A DNA stretch of 5,704 nucleotides from assembly GCA_900553775.1 (NCBI GenBank), contig USEZ01000124.1, positions 1-5,704 of the forward strand, in the 5' to 3' direction. The notes under the pieces were generated by a model. The model made no database searches. It was not told where the DNA came from and was given only the letters and a program-made list of their open reading frames with translations. The stretch comes from an uncultured Slackia sp. (lineage in GTDB: Bacteria; Actinomycetota; Coriobacteriia; Coriobacteriales; Eggerthellaceae). The translations under genes and the position numbers were made by a program. Below, in pieces: positions 5,664 to 5,704 of this stretch (position 1 is the first letter of the stretch; each line of letters opens with the position of its first letter).

Positions 5664-5704
5664 CTACAGGTGAAGCACGCGGTCGCGGATCTCTTCGGTG
5701 CGGC
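5664..5704 (-). CDS. nrdD: C-terminal end of probable anaerobic ribonucleoside-triphosphate reductase (partial)
   Basis: Only the last 12 codons and a TAG stop (5664-5666) are inside the window, reading RTEEIRDRVLHL. This resembles the end of NrdD proteins, which commonly finish with an E-E-[VIM]-x-x-R-V-x-H-L type segment just after the glycyl radical loop. The identification rests on that short match plus the position directly upstream of nrdG, its usual partner. The catalytic cysteines and radical glycine lie beyond the right edge and cannot be checked. Confidence 0.6.
   Translation of the reverse strand, partial: RTEEIRDRVLHL

Noticed and set aside
1..5704. CRISPR array, tRNA, rRNA, insertion sequence, toxin-antitoxin or phage-defence genes
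   Set aside because: I found no regularly spaced repeats, cloverleaf-like sequence, transposase motifs or terminal inverted repeats, and all long gene-like frames are accounted for by the proteins listed.

Overview
The window is GC-rich with strong G/C bias at third codon positions. It holds the last codon stretch of an apparent class III (oxygen-sensitive) ribonucleotide reductase and its activase, so an anaerobe is likely. The style of the proteins (OmpR/VanS-type two-component pair, flippase with a long basic tail, a YxeA-like fragment) fits a gut actinobacterium of the Coriobacteriia, perhaps Eggerthellaceae. That placement is inference from sequence style only.

Layout from left to right. 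Positions 1-455 (+) are the 3' end of a membrane-protein frame that looks like a composite: a multi-TM sensor-type N-terminal part joined in frame to the second half of a YxeA-like secreted domain. Positions 456-576 are an intergenic stretch dominated by a large GC-rich hairpin (502-545). Positions 577-1239 (+) encode an OmpR-family response regulator, and 1227-2729 (+) its partner sensor histidine kinase; the two overlap by 13 bases and are almost certainly one transcript. Positions 2726-4696 (-) encode a polysaccharide flippase-like membrane protein with an unusual C-terminal extension of about 215 residues that ends in a charged coiled coil. Its stop codon is read from the same TTAA as the kinase stop. 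Positions 4697-4931 hold the flippase ribosome binding site, a perfect TATAAT -10 box and a 13-bp perfect hairpin that ends the next transcript. Positions 4932-5477 (-) encode NrdG, the radical SAM activase of anaerobic ribonucleotide reductase. Positions 5478-5663 are intergenic with a 15-bp perfect hairpin and a 10-bp direct repeat. Positions 5664-5704 (-) are the last 12 codons and stop of what is probably nrdD.

How the genes work together. The regulator and kinase form a classic signalling pair; their stimulus and targets are not encoded here, although a YxeA-like fragment just upstream hints at a cell-envelope or peptide-stress neighbourhood. NrdD and NrdG together make deoxyribonucleotides without oxygen. 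The flippase is an isolated gene between these two units, with no glycosyltransferases in view.

I see no CRISPR array, tRNA, rRNA, insertion sequence or recognisable defence system, and nothing that amounts to a new multi-gene system. The most unusual items are the composite first frame, the flippase tail and the set of strong hairpins lacking U-tracts.
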